Shown here piece by piece: positions 9,282 to 17,017 of a DNA stretch of 64,000 nt. Under the pieces are notes generated by a model, which had not been told where the DNA came from, made no database searches, and was given only the letters and a program-made list of their open reading frames with translations. Numbering within the stretch: the stretch's first letter is position 1; every line of letters begins with the position of its first letter. The stretch lies in contig NZ_CP129212.1 of the NCBI RefSeq assembly GCF_030413175.1, positions 6,967,001 through 7,031,000 of the forward strand, in the 5' to 3' direction. Source of the stretch: Bradyrhizobium roseum (GTDB lineage Bacteria; Pseudomonadota; Alphaproteobacteria; Rhizobiales; Xanthobacteraceae). The translations under genes were made by a program, and so were the position numbers.

Positions 9282-10487
9282 CTACTTGGCCGATGCCGGC
9301 GGCGCTTCGATCGTCTTCAGCTGCGGATCGACCTTCTGGCCGGGAATCGCGCGTAGCAGCCCGGCGGTGATGATGCGATCCTCCGCCTTCAGGCCCTCCT
9401 CGATGACGCGCAGACCGCCGTCCAGCGGCCCGACCCGCACCTTGCGCTGCTCGACGACATTTTCGCCGTTCACGACCAGCACGTAACGGCCGGCCTGATC
9501 GCTGCCGAGCGCAACATCGGGCACGAGCAACGCGTTCTGCACCTGATCCACCGGCACGCGGACGCGAACGAAGAAGCCCGGCAGCAGGGCACGGTCCGAA
9601 TTGGGCAGCACACCGCGCACCGGCAAGGTGCCCGTCGACTGGTTCAGCGTCGCCGCCGCATAGTCGAGCCGGCCCTTGTGCGGGAAGCCGGTTTCGGTCT
9701 GTAGCCCGACCTCGACCGGCATCTGCCGCAGATCGTCCGCGGTCATGCCGCGCCGGCGTGCCTCCTCGCGGATCCGCAGCACGTCCTGCTCATTGACGTT
9801 GAAATTCACGTAGATCGGATCGAGCGACACGATGGTGGCCAGCTGCGTCGGCGACGAGGCGCCGACCAGCTCGCCGACGGAGACCAGATGCGCACTGACG
9901 ACGCCGTCGAACGGTGCGGTCACGTTGGTGTAGCCGTAATTGACCGCCGCGATCTTGGTATTGACCTGGGCCTGCAGCAGGTTCGCCTGCGCGTTGTCGC
10001 GGGCGGAGGTGGAATTATCCAGCGTGGCCTGCGAAACGGCTTGCCGCTGCACCAGCTCCTGCTGGCGCTTGAAATCCGCGTCCGTCTGCCGCACCGAGGC
10101 CTGTGCACCGCTTTCCGCCGCCTGCGCCTGTTCGAGCTTCAGCTTGTAGGTATCGGGCTCGATCGTGAACAGCGAGGTGCCCTCCTTTACGAAGGCGCCG
10201 TCCTTGTAATTGATCGATTGCAAAAATCCCTGCACGCGCGCGACCAGGTCGACATTCTTGACCGCAGCCGTATTGCCGGTCGCCTCCAGATAGCGCGTGA
10301 ACGGCCGCTGTAGCGGCACCGCCACATCGACCTTCGCCGGCGGCGGCGGAACAAAAGTATTTTGTTCGCAGGCACTTAAGATGCCCATGGCGGCGATGGC
10401 AAACGCCGCTCGCAGGACCGGAGCGCCGTCCTGCCCGATGGTGTGGCGCGGACAAGGGCGTGCTGGCGAACGCATGGGCTTCATCAT
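9282..10487 (-). CDS. RND efflux periplasmic adaptor lipoprotein (MexE/AcrA-like)
   Basis: The start ATGATG at 10487/10484 has GAGG upstream, giving about 401 residues. An unusually long basic N-terminus precedes a hydrophobic stretch ending in lipobox LSAC (C40), so the mature protein should be lipidated. The lipoyl/hairpin region includes GFLQSINYKDGAFVKEG and the YTNVTAPFDGVVSAHLVSVG signature of membrane fusion proteins. It links the RND pump to the outer-membrane channel. It is the first gene of a two-gene operon with the transporter downstream. Confidence 0.93.
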   Translation of the reverse strand: MMKPMRSPARPCPRHTIGQDGAPVLRAAFAIAAMGILSACEQNTFVPPPPAKVDVAVPLQRPFTRYLEATGNTAAVKNVDLVARVQGFLQSINYKDGAFVKEGTSLFTIEPDTYKLKLEQAQAAESGAQASVRQTDADFKRQQELVQRQAVSQATLDNSTSARDNAQANLLQAQVNTKIAAVNYGYTNVTAPFDGVVSAHLVSVGELVGASSPTQLATIVSLDPIYVNFNVNEQDVLRIREEARRRGMTADDLRQMPVEVGLQTETGFPHKGRLDYAAATLNQSTGTLPVRGVLPNSDRALLPGFFVRVRVPVDQVQNALLVPDVALGSDQAGRYVLVVNGENVVEQRKVRVGPLDGGLRVIEEGLKAEDRIITAGLLRAIPGQKVDPQLKTIEAPPASAK

Positions 10488-10677
10488 TCCTGCCTCAATT
10501 GGTTTGTTCAAAAATTCTGTAGTCAGAAAAAAACGTGCCGCGCCACCCCATGAAAATAGCAACAATCCGCTTGCAGTGGAACCCGAAAGCGAAAATGATG
10601 CGCCGTTGGATTTTTTTTACTGCGAAATTTTTACTGCGGCCGAAGCGGCGGATTCCTGTGACGAAAAGGATTGTCCG

Positions 10678-11508
10678 ATGAACAACACGTTGAAGCGTGC
10701 GATGAAGCTTGTGCCACTGCTTTCAGTCGCCGCGAGTCTCACAACCGCCCCCGTGCTGGCGCAGGCACCGAGCCAAGCGCAACGCGACGCCATCAAATCC
10801 GATTGCCGCTCCGACTATATGGCGCATTGCTCCAGCGTGCCGCCGGGCGGCGAAGCCTCGCTGCAATGCCTGCAGAAGAACATGTCGAGCCTGTCGTCAG
10901 GCTGTCAGAGCGCGGTGCGCGCGGTGGAAGCGCCGGCGGCGGCCACGGCGAAGCCCGTTGATACCGCGGCCCCGAAAGCCGCAGCGCCGCCGGCAGCCGC
11001 GACCGCCGCCCCGAAAACGGCTGAACCAAAAGCTGCCGCAGCGCCCGCCGCCGGACAGCCGACCAGCGCGCAAGTTTCCGCCATCCGCAGCGCGTGTCGC
11101 TCCGACTACCCAAAAGTCTGCGCAGGCGTACCGACCGGCGGCGCACCGGCCCTGCAGTGCCTGGAAAAGAACAAGGCCAAACTCTCCGCCGGTTGCGAGA
11201 AGGCCGTTTCCGCCGCTGGCAGCGGCGGTGCAGCGACAACCGCAACGGCAGCGGCAGGTGCGGCACCGGCCACCGCCGGAGCGGCCACCGCTTCGGCGCC
11301 TGCAGCGGCACCCGCCGTCATCGTGCTGCGGCCGATGCGTCCGCGCGAAGAACTGTTCGTGCTGCGCTCGGCATGCGGCGCCGACGTCCGCACGATCTGC
11401 GGCGGGGTGGCGCCCGGTGGCGGCCGGATCGTGCAGTGTCTGGCGACCAATGCCGGCCAGCTTTCGCCGGCCTGCAAGGATGTGCTGTCGCAGTTCGCGG
11501 CGCGGTAA
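10678..11508 (+). CDS. Exported cysteine-rich repeat protein, three repeats
   Basis: The 276-residue protein starts at 10678 and has a signal peptide (residues 1-29, ending VLAQA). Three modules follow. Each has four cysteines with identical spacing C-x7-C-x12-C-x11-C: CRSDYMAHC, CRSDYPKVC and CGADVRTIC open the three modules. They are joined by Ala/Pro/Lys-rich linkers. This matches the cysteine-rich GLG1-type repeat found in periplasmic proteins of Rhizobiales. The function is unknown; a disulfide-bonded periplasmic protein is likely. A one-module relative lies at 12051-12275 and is interrupted by a stop codon. Confidence 0.88.
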   Translation: MNNTLKRAMKLVPLLSVAASLTTAPVLAQAPSQAQRDAIKSDCRSDYMAHCSSVPPGGEASLQCLQKNMSSLSSGCQSAVRAVEAPAAATAKPVDTAAPKAAAPPAAATAAPKTAEPKAAAAPAAGQPTSAQVSAIRSACRSDYPKVCAGVPTGGAPALQCLEKNKAKLSAGCEKAVSAAGSGGAATTATAAAGAAPATAGAATASAPAAAPAVIVLRPMRPREELFVLRSACGADVRTICGGVAPGGGRIVQCLATNAGQLSPACKDVLSQFAAR

Positions 11509-11549
11509 TCGCGCGCCGTCGGTGATCCCCGCATTACCGGGATCGCCGT

Positions 11550-11909
11550 TCACTCGCCGCCACGGAAAGCGAGGATGAGCTGGATGAGCCGCACCGAGAG
11601 GGCGACATAGAGCACCGTCATCACGATCTGATACGCGACGTGCCAGTTGAGCTTGGCCAATTTGTACAGGCCGTCGAGAAAGTTGAGCAGCAGGAGAATG
11701 ATGCCGAACAACATGACACCTCTGCCGACCAGGCCATGCCTGAGGTAGCCGAACAGAACGATCGCCGGCTCATTGCTCGAGACATGGGCGCCGGCCGATA
11801 CGATCAACGTCCCGATGATCAATTTCTCGATGTGAGAGAATATTTCCTTGGAGACCGGCTCGACATGTTCGGCATAGAACGCCAGCCATCTGGCTCTGAC
11901 CTGCGCCAT
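11550..11909 (-). CDS. Small integral membrane protein of unknown function
   Basis: The start at 11909 (ATGGCGCAG) has GAGGAA eight bases upstream; 119 residues follow. An amphipathic N-terminus of about 27 residues precedes roughly three hydrophobic helices (near 28-48, 60-80 and 93-115), and the chain ends FRGGE. It converges on the cysteine-rich repeat gene with about 40 bases between. I do not recognise the family. Confidence 0.7.
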   Translation of the reverse strand: MAQVRARWLAFYAEHVEPVSKEIFSHIEKLIIGTLIVSAGAHVSSNEPAIVLFGYLRHGLVGRGVMLFGIILLLLNFLDGLYKLAKLNWHVAYQIVMTVLYVALSVRLIQLILAFRGGE

Positions 11910-12050
11910 GAGTGTTCCTCGGGATTTCTTGCCACGATGAATTGGAGGCTCACTACACCGGGTCCGCAACCAAGAAGCAAGCAGGCCGGTCGTCCTGATC
12001 TGCGGACATTGACCTCAGGGATCGGCCGCAACAACGAAGGGAGAAGCCGA

Positions 12051-12275
12051 ATGCTACGAACCACCCTGGCCGCCGCCGCCGTGCTATGCCTGTCGCACGC
12101 CGCCTCAGCGCAGGAACTGACCGCGGCATAGCGAGACGCCTGCATGGGCGACTACGAGAAATATTGCAGACGCGTCACGCCGGGCAGCGGACGGATCATC
12201 GCCTGCCTCGCCAGGGAGAGCGACAAGATCACGCCGGCCTGCAAGAACGTTCTGACGGCGGCGGAAAAGAAATAG
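12051..12275 (+). pseudogene. Single-module cysteine-rich repeat protein with an in-frame TAG
   Basis: The frame from ATG 12051 to TAG 12275 encodes 75 codons: a signal peptide (LRTTLAAAAVLCL...ASAQ), then a stop TAG at codon 27 (12129-12131), then a complete module with the same spacing (C-x7-C-x12-C-x11-C) as the intact gene at 10678-11508. The ribosome site AAGGGAG is intact. In the relative the matching position reads QRD, so a CAG-to-TAG change is the simplest cause. Readthrough or a sequencing error are alternatives. Confidence 0.7.
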
Positions 12276-12337
12276 CGAAGCTTTCGAGAATTGAGTTTCA
12301 AGACCTGAGCATCAACCAAAACTCCGGGAGCCCAAAC

Positions 12338-12547
12338 ATGCGATCCTTTCTGATCATTGCATCCGCCGTGCTTGCCTTCGGCGCCACCATGACCCTCGAA
12401 TCGCGCACCGCCAGCGCCGTGGTCTGCGCCGACGGTGTCGTGCGCGCGGGCTGCGCCGGGCCACGCGGCGCGGTCGTCGTGCGCAAGCCGGTCAAGGTTT
12501 GCAAGACCACCATCGTCAACGGCGTCAAGGTTCGCCGCTGCACCTGA
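12338..12547 (+). CDS. Small exported protein, four cysteines
   Basis: The 69-residue protein starts at ATG 12338 with GGGAG upstream. A signal peptide (MRSFLIIASAVLAFGATM..) should be cut after TASA near residue 26. The mature part is a short basic peptide with four cysteines (VVCADGVVRAGC and KVCKTTIVNGVKVRRC) and a conserved-looking VVVRKP segment. Similar short secreted peptides are common in Bradyrhizobium. The function is unknown. Confidence 0.7.
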   Translation: MRSFLIIASAVLAFGATMTLESRTASAVVCADGVVRAGCAGPRGAVVVRKPVKVCKTTIVNGVKVRRCT

Positions 12548-12637
12548 CCTTGAGCGGGGTCTGGATACCCGCGAATTCCGATCGCTGCGCGCCGTGCTCT
12601 TCGCGCAGCGATAGGTGCGTGTAATGAATCCGGAAGC

Positions 12638-12778
12638 ATGAAGAATTTCTCCGCTCCGCTGCCGCTCGGGGCTGGCGCCACCGTGCTGGCGAGCCTTGTC
12701 GCCGTAGCGCTCGGTGCGGGCGTCGCCGTGTACCGGTACTACTCGAAACCGGAACTGTTCCCGCTGATTTTTCAGTAG
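12638..12778 (+). CDS. Predicted 46-residue single-span membrane peptide
   Basis: This short frame runs from ATG 12638 to TAG 12778 with a GGA-type ribosome site. It reads as a short polar start, one hydrophobic helix (TVLASLVAVALGAGVAV) and a Tyr-rich end YRYYSKPELFPLIFQ. The composition is that of a bitopic small membrane protein. No family is recognised, and conservation would be needed to confirm that it is translated. Confidence 0.4.
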   Translation: MKNFSAPLPLGAGATVLASLVAVALGAGVAVYRYYSKPELFPLIFQ

Positions 12779-12818
12779 CGCAAATTTTCATCCCGGATTA
12801 GTCTCCGATCCAAATTAA

Positions 12819-12842
12819 ACAGTATACTGTCGATTTGGAGGA
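12819..12842 (+). promoter_or_regulatory. Probable operator with perfect palindrome, upstream of the monooxygenase gene
   Basis: ACAGTATACTGT (12819-12830) is a perfect 12-base palindrome. It sits within AGTATACTGTC-n-ATTT-n-GAGGA, a pattern repeated upstream of the gentisate dioxygenase gene at 16974-16995 with 20 of 22 bases identical. Its 3' end includes the Shine-Dalgarno sequence of the gene starting at 12847, so a bound repressor would block transcription or translation start. The MarR protein at 15776-16285 is the natural candidate, by inference. Confidence 0.6.
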
Positions 12843-12846
12843 AAAC

Positions 12847-13986
12847 GTGCGCATCGCCGTCATCGGCGGAGGCCCCGGCGGGCTCTATTTCGCCTATCTC
12901 TGGAAACGGCGTCATCCCGACGCACAGATCGACCTGTTCGAACAGAACCCCGAAGGCACGACCTGGGGGTTCGGCGTGGTGTTCTCCGAGCAGGCGCTGG
13001 AGTTTTTGCGAACCGACGATCCGGAAACCGTCGATGCCATCGCGCCGCGGATGGAGAGCTGGAGGAACATCACGCTCAATCTGCGCGGCGAGAGCGTCGA
13101 GATCGACGGCATCGGCTTCTCCTCGATCGGCCGGCTCGAACTCCTGACCATTTTTCAGCAGAGCGTGCGCGCCGCGGGCGTCAACGCGCGATACGGCACA
13201 ACGATCGGATCGGTAGGCGAACTCGCGGGGTACGACCTGATCGTTGCGGCCGACGGGCTGAACTCGCTGGTGCGTCGCGGCTTTGAGCGGGAATTTGGCG
13301 CCTCGGTCTCGCATTCGACAAACAAGTTCGCCTGGTATGGCACCAGCAAGGTGTTCGCCACGCTGTCGCAGACCTTCGTCAAGACCGCCCTCGGCGCGTT
13401 CAACGCCCATCACTATCGCTATTCGCCCAGCATGAGCACTTTCCTGGTCGAATGCGACGCGGCCACATGGGAGGCCTACGGCTTCGAGCACAAGACCATC
13501 GAGCAATCGCAAGCGATCTGTGAGGAGATTTTTGCCGGCACCCTCGACGGCCATCCGCTGGTCTCGAACAAATCGGTATGGCGCAATTTTCCCTGGATCT
13601 GGAACGAGAACTGGTCGCACGGCAACATGGTGCTGATCGGCGACGCCCTGCATACCGCGCATTTCTCGATCGGCTCGGGCACACGGCTGGCGATCGAAGA
13701 CGCCATCGCGCTGACCAAGGCGCTGGAGGCCGAGACGGAACTGGCCGCCGGCCTCGCCCGCTATCAGGCGGAGCGCAAGCCGATCGTGCAAAAGCTGGTG
13801 ACGGCAGCGCGCACCAGCGCCGACTGGTACGAACGATTTGGCGAACACATGAAGCTCGACCTGATGGACTTTGCCTACAGCTACATCACCCGCTCGGGGC
13901 GGATCGCGGATACGCGGCTGCGCGCGATGTCGCCGGAATTCATGGCGCACTATGAGGCCGAGAAACAAATCGGAGGTCGGGCATGA
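12847..13986 (+). CDS. FAD monooxygenase, salicylyl-CoA 5-hydroxylase-like
   Basis: The GTG at 12847 is chosen because GGAGGA lies four bases upstream; a TTG at 12835 is in frame but overlaps that site. The 379-residue chain opens with the dinucleotide fold RIAVIGGGPGGLYFA and has the GDALHTAHFSIGSG FAD/phosphate motif. WGFGVVFSEQALEFL is typical of the flavin half of 2-aminobenzoyl-CoA and salicylyl-CoA hydroxylases (SdgC type), but the Old-Yellow-Enzyme half found in bifunctional relatives is missing. It probably hydroxylates an ortho-substituted benzoyl-CoA. Its stop overlaps the start of the CoA ligase gene by four bases, and gentisate dioxygenase is nearby, so salicylyl-CoA to gentisyl-CoA is the best guess. 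Confidence 0.8.
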   Translation: MRIAVIGGGPGGLYFAYLWKRRHPDAQIDLFEQNPEGTTWGFGVVFSEQALEFLRTDDPETVDAIAPRMESWRNITLNLRGESVEIDGIGFSSIGRLELLTIFQQSVRAAGVNARYGTTIGSVGELAGYDLIVAADGLNSLVRRGFEREFGASVSHSTNKFAWYGTSKVFATLSQTFVKTALGAFNAHHYRYSPSMSTFLVECDAATWEAYGFEHKTIEQSQAICEEIFAGTLDGHPLVSNKSVWRNFPWIWNENWSHGNMVLIGDALHTAHFSIGSGTRLAIEDAIALTKALEAETELAAGLARYQAERKPIVQKLVTAARTSADWYERFGEHMKLDLMDFAYSYITRSGRIADTRLRAMSPEFMAHYEAEKQIGGRA

Positions 13987-15596
13987 ATTCAACGATTTCC
14001 GACGCAGTGCCGCGCGACAATCCAGGCGCGCGCGAGATCGGTTTCACGATTCCCGAATCCTATAACGCCAGCCGAATCCTGTTCGACAACCTCGCGGCCG
14101 GCCGCGGCGAAAAGCTGGCGCTGACCGGCCCCGGCGGCACGCGCACCTACGCAGAACTCTGCGCTGAGGCATCGCAATGGGGCCACGGCTTCCAGTCGCT
14201 CGGCCTGACGCGCGGCGACCGCATCCTGATGTTTCTAGACGATACGCCGGCCTATCCTGCGGCGTTCTTCGGCGCGGTTCGGTCAGGCTTTGTGCCGCTA
14301 TTGATCAACACGCTGACGCCGCCGGACCTGCTGCAATTCTATCTCTCCGACGCCGGCGCGGCGGTAGCGGTCGCGGAGGCCGAATTTGCCTCGCGGTTCA
14401 ACGCGGAGGCCTGCAGGGACACGCCGCTGCACACCCTGATCGTGGTCAACGGCGCGGCGGGCGATCACGCCGTGCTGAAGACGTTTGTGGCACAGCAATG
14501 GCTGCAGGGCTTGCCCACCGATCTGCCGGAAGCCGACACCCGGCGCGACGACATGGCATTCTGGATGTATTCATCCGGCTCGACCGGCCGCCCCAAGGGC
14601 ATCGTGCATCTGCAGCACGACATGGCCTACACCGAGCAGTCCTTTGCGCGCAGTGTGCTCAAGCTGACGCCCGATGATATCTGCTTCTCGGTGCCGAAGA
14701 TCTTCTTTGCCTACGGCTTCGGCAACGCGATCACCTTCCCGTTCGCGGTCGGCGCGGCGACGCTCTTGCTGCCGGGCCAGCCGAAGCCGGCAACGATCTT
14801 CAAGGCGATCGAGACATACCGGCCGTCGGTATTCTACGGTTTGCCGACGCTCTACACTTCGCTGACCAAGGCCGAGGGCGCAGCCGGCACGGACTTCTCG
14901 TCGTTGCGGATGGCGCTGTCGGCCGCCGAGGTGCTATCGGCAGAAGTATTCAACGGCTGGAAGGCGCTGACGGGGCTGGAGATCATCGAGGGGCTCGGCT
15001 CCACCGAGGTGCTGCACATCTATCTCTCCAACCGCCCCGAGAGGAAAAAACTGGGTGCGGCGGGCCTGCGCGTGCCGGGCTATGAAATCCTGCTCAGGAA
15101 CAGCGATGGCCGCGACGTCGGCGACGACGAGGAAGGCATCTTGTGGGTGCGCGGCGATTCCAATACGCCGCTGTACTGGAACCGGCCCGACAAGTCGACA
15201 GAGACGATTCGCGATGGCGGCTGGATCTACACCGGCGACCGTTTTCTTCGTGACGCCGACGGCTTCCACTTCTTCCGCGGCCGCGCCGACGACCTGATCA
15301 AGATCTCCGGCCAGTGGGTCTACCCGCTGGAAGTCGAACTGTGTCTCGCCGAACATCCCGACGTCAGGGAATGCGCGGTGTTCGCCGCCGAGTTGCCGGA
15401 TCGGCGCATGACGCTGAAGGCGGTGGTGGTGATGAACCAGCGTGAGTTCGACGAGGGCGACGCCACGAAGACGCTGCAGGACTACGTCAAGGCAAAGCTG
15501 CTGCCTTACAAATATCCGCGCGAAATCCGCTTCATCGCGGAGCTACCGAAGACCGGCACCGGCAAGATCGACCGGCAGGCCTTGATGCAGATGTAG
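13983..15596 (+). CDS. Benzoate-CoA ligase family enzyme (aryl-CoA ligase)
   Basis: The 537-residue ANL-superfamily enzyme overlaps the monooxygenase gene by four bases (ATGA). The adenylation loop YSSGSTGRPKGIVH, the EGLGSTEVLHIY core and YTGDRF are present. The catalytic lysine is in PKTGTGKIDRQ near the C-terminus. It resembles benzoate- and 2-aminobenzoate-CoA ligases, forming an acyl-AMP and then a CoA thioester. With the hydroxylase upstream it should supply the aryl-CoA substrate, perhaps from salicylate or anthranilate. The exact acid cannot be decided from motifs. Confidence 0.88.
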   Translation: MNSTISDAVPRDNPGAREIGFTIPESYNASRILFDNLAAGRGEKLALTGPGGTRTYAELCAEASQWGHGFQSLGLTRGDRILMFLDDTPAYPAAFFGAVRSGFVPLLINTLTPPDLLQFYLSDAGAAVAVAEAEFASRFNAEACRDTPLHTLIVVNGAAGDHAVLKTFVAQQWLQGLPTDLPEADTRRDDMAFWMYSSGSTGRPKGIVHLQHDMAYTEQSFARSVLKLTPDDICFSVPKIFFAYGFGNAITFPFAVGAATLLLPGQPKPATIFKAIETYRPSVFYGLPTLYTSLTKAEGAAGTDFSSLRMALSAAEVLSAEVFNGWKALTGLEIIEGLGSTEVLHIYLSNRPERKKLGAAGLRVPGYEILLRNSDGRDVGDDEEGILWVRGDSNTPLYWNRPDKSTETIRDGGWIYTGDRFLRDADGFHFFRGRADDLIKISGQWVYPLEVELCLAEHPDVRECAVFAAELPDRRMTLKAVVVMNQREFDEGDATKTLQDYVKAKLLPYKYPREIRFIAELPKTGTGKIDRQALMQM

Positions 15597-15612
15597 CCGC
15601 CCCAAACTCGAT

Positions 15613-15736
15613 GTCGTCCCGGGCTTGACCCGGGACCCATACGCCGTGGCCGCCGTTGCTGGAAAAGATGGATACTGACCAGCGAGCAAGTCAATTTCCG
15701 ACGGTGGTTATAGATCCCGGGTCAAGCCCGGGACAC
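15613..15736. repeat. Intergenic palindromic element, family A, copy 3
   Basis: Between convergent genes. It starts GTCGTCCCGGGCTTGACCCG, a self-complementary hairpin, and ends with GATCCCGGGTCAAGCCCGGG, the inverted partner. The central spacer CCATACGCCGTGGCCG resembles that of copy 4 at 27130. Confidence 0.75.
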
Positions 15737-15775
15737 GGCGGAGGGTTTGGCGTCGAGCGTCTCGCCCAACTCCAC

Positions 15776-16285
15776 TCACCCCGCCTTCCCCAGATGCTCC
15801 AGCGCATCCTCGGCGCGGAGCGGCACGCGCGAGGCCTCGTTGTTGAGATCGACAAGCTGCGTCAAGAGCCTCATCAGCGTTTTGCGGTCGGCGGGCTTCA
15901 GCGGTTGCAGCATCCGCACCTGCGCGCGCTCCACCAGCGGCATGATGTCGCTCAACACGGCTGCGCCCGACTTGGTCAGATGCAAGAGCTTGACGCGCTT
16001 GTCGTCGGGCGACGGCTTTCGCTCGATCAGCGCCTTGCTCTCCAGCCGCTCGATCACGTTGCCGAGCGTCGAGCGGTCGAAGGCGATCACCGCCGACAGC
16101 CGCGTGGCGTCGATGCCGGGATGGGTGTGGATCGTCACCAGCGCCGCGTATTGCACCGGCGTCAGGTCGAATGCCTTGCATTCCTCAACGAAGATCGAGA
16201 CCGCGATCTGCTGCATCCGGCGGAACAGATAGCCCGGCGCGGTGTAGACCGCATCCATCGTGACGGGTGCGGGCTTACTCGGCAT
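15776..16285 (-). CDS. MarR-family transcriptional regulator
   Basis: The 169-residue protein is a winged-helix MarR regulator. LTPVQYAALVTIHTHPGIDATRLSAVIAFDRST covers the recognition helices, and SPDDKRVKLLHLTKSG is the wing. Its first codons overlap the end of the isomerase gene upstream by 11 bases, so the two form one minus-strand operon. It sits between the aryl-CoA genes and gentisate dioxygenase and probably controls both through the shared element at 12819-12842 and 16974-16995. The usual ligand for such regulators is an aromatic acid or its CoA thioester. An alternative start is the ATG ten codons downstream. Confidence 0.9.
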   Translation of the reverse strand: MPSKPAPVTMDAVYTAPGYLFRRMQQIAVSIFVEECKAFDLTPVQYAALVTIHTHPGIDATRLSAVIAFDRSTLGNVIERLESKALIERKPSPDDKRVKLLHLTKSGAAVLSDIMPLVERAQVRMLQPLKPADRKTLMRLLTQLVDLNNEASRVPLRAEDALEHLGKAG

Positions 16286-16907
16286 CGGCCTGCCTGTCGG
16301 GTGCGGCGTCGGCGAACGCCTTCATTCCCAGCGCCGCAGTCTCGGCCTTCAGCAGGCGCGGAAAGACGGAAACATCCACGCCGAAGCGTCGCGCATTGCC
16401 CAATTGAGGCACAAGACAGAGGTCAGCCAGCGACGGCACGTCGCCGAAGCAGAACGGACCGGACTCGTGTGCGATCAACGCCTCGCAGGCGGACAGTCCC
16501 TCGCGGTTGGTCCAGGCCGCCCACTCCGTCACTCTCTCCTCGGCCAGGCCGAGTTGGCGCAGCCGGTTCAGAACCTTGAGATTCTGCACCGGATGCGTGT
16601 CGCAGGCGAGCGCCATGGCGAAGGCGCGTACCTTGGCGCGGCGCAGCGGGGCCTTTGGCAGCAACGGTGGATCGGGATAGGTCTCGTCCAGCCATTCGAT
16701 GATCGCCAGCGACTGCGTCAGCACTTCGCCTTTGTCGCCCTCCAACGCCGGAACCAGCCCTTGCGGGTTGAGCGCGAGAAAGGCGGGCGCGCATTGTTCG
16801 CCCTTGCGAAGATGGTGCGGCAGATGATCCGCAGGCAATCCCTTGAGGTTCAGCGCGATCCTGACGCGGTACGCTGCCGCGCTGCGGAAATAGCCGTGCA
16901 GCTTCAT
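16275..16907 (-). CDS. maiA: Zeta-class GST: maleylpyruvate/maleylacetoacetate isomerase
   Basis: The 210-residue protein begins MKLHGYFRSAAAYRVRIALN, the zeta-class glutathione site. The first serine (S9, equivalent to the key Ser of the family) is kept, while the usual second serine is alanine. NPQGLVPALE and the C-terminal DVPSLADLCLVPQLGNARRF also fit. Next to gentisate dioxygenase it most likely isomerises maleylpyruvate to fumarylpyruvate, using glutathione. It diverges from gtdA across a 110-base promoter region and is followed by the MarR gene. A fumarylpyruvate hydrolase is not in the window. Confidence 0.88.
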   Translation of the reverse strand: MKLHGYFRSAAAYRVRIALNLKGLPADHLPHHLRKGEQCAPAFLALNPQGLVPALEGDKGEVLTQSLAIIEWLDETYPDPPLLPKAPLRRAKVRAFAMALACDTHPVQNLKVLNRLRQLGLAEERVTEWAAWTNREGLSACEALIAHESGPFCFGDVPSLADLCLVPQLGNARRFGVDVSVFPRLLKAETAALGMKAFADAAPDRQADAE

Positions 16908-16973
16908 CGGAACCTCCCTGGAATGCTATCGTTCTACCCGATAGGGGCCACGATTGACGATAGCTATATTGTA

Positions 16974-16995
16974 AGTATACTGTCAATTTAGAGGA
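16974..16995 (+). promoter_or_regulatory. Probable operator in the maiA-gentisate dioxygenase divergent promoter
   Basis: AGTATACTGTC, then ATTT, then GAGGA, matches the element at 12821-12842 at 20 of 22 positions. It lies between the divergent starts at 16907 and 17018. A wider inverted pair TTGAC/GTCAA flanks it, and CTATCG/CGATAG sits at 16926-16944. It is the likely binding site of the MarR regulator at 15776-16285 and could control both directions. Confidence 0.6.
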
Positions 16996-17017
16996 CAAAG
17001 ATCACGGGAGGCGGACG

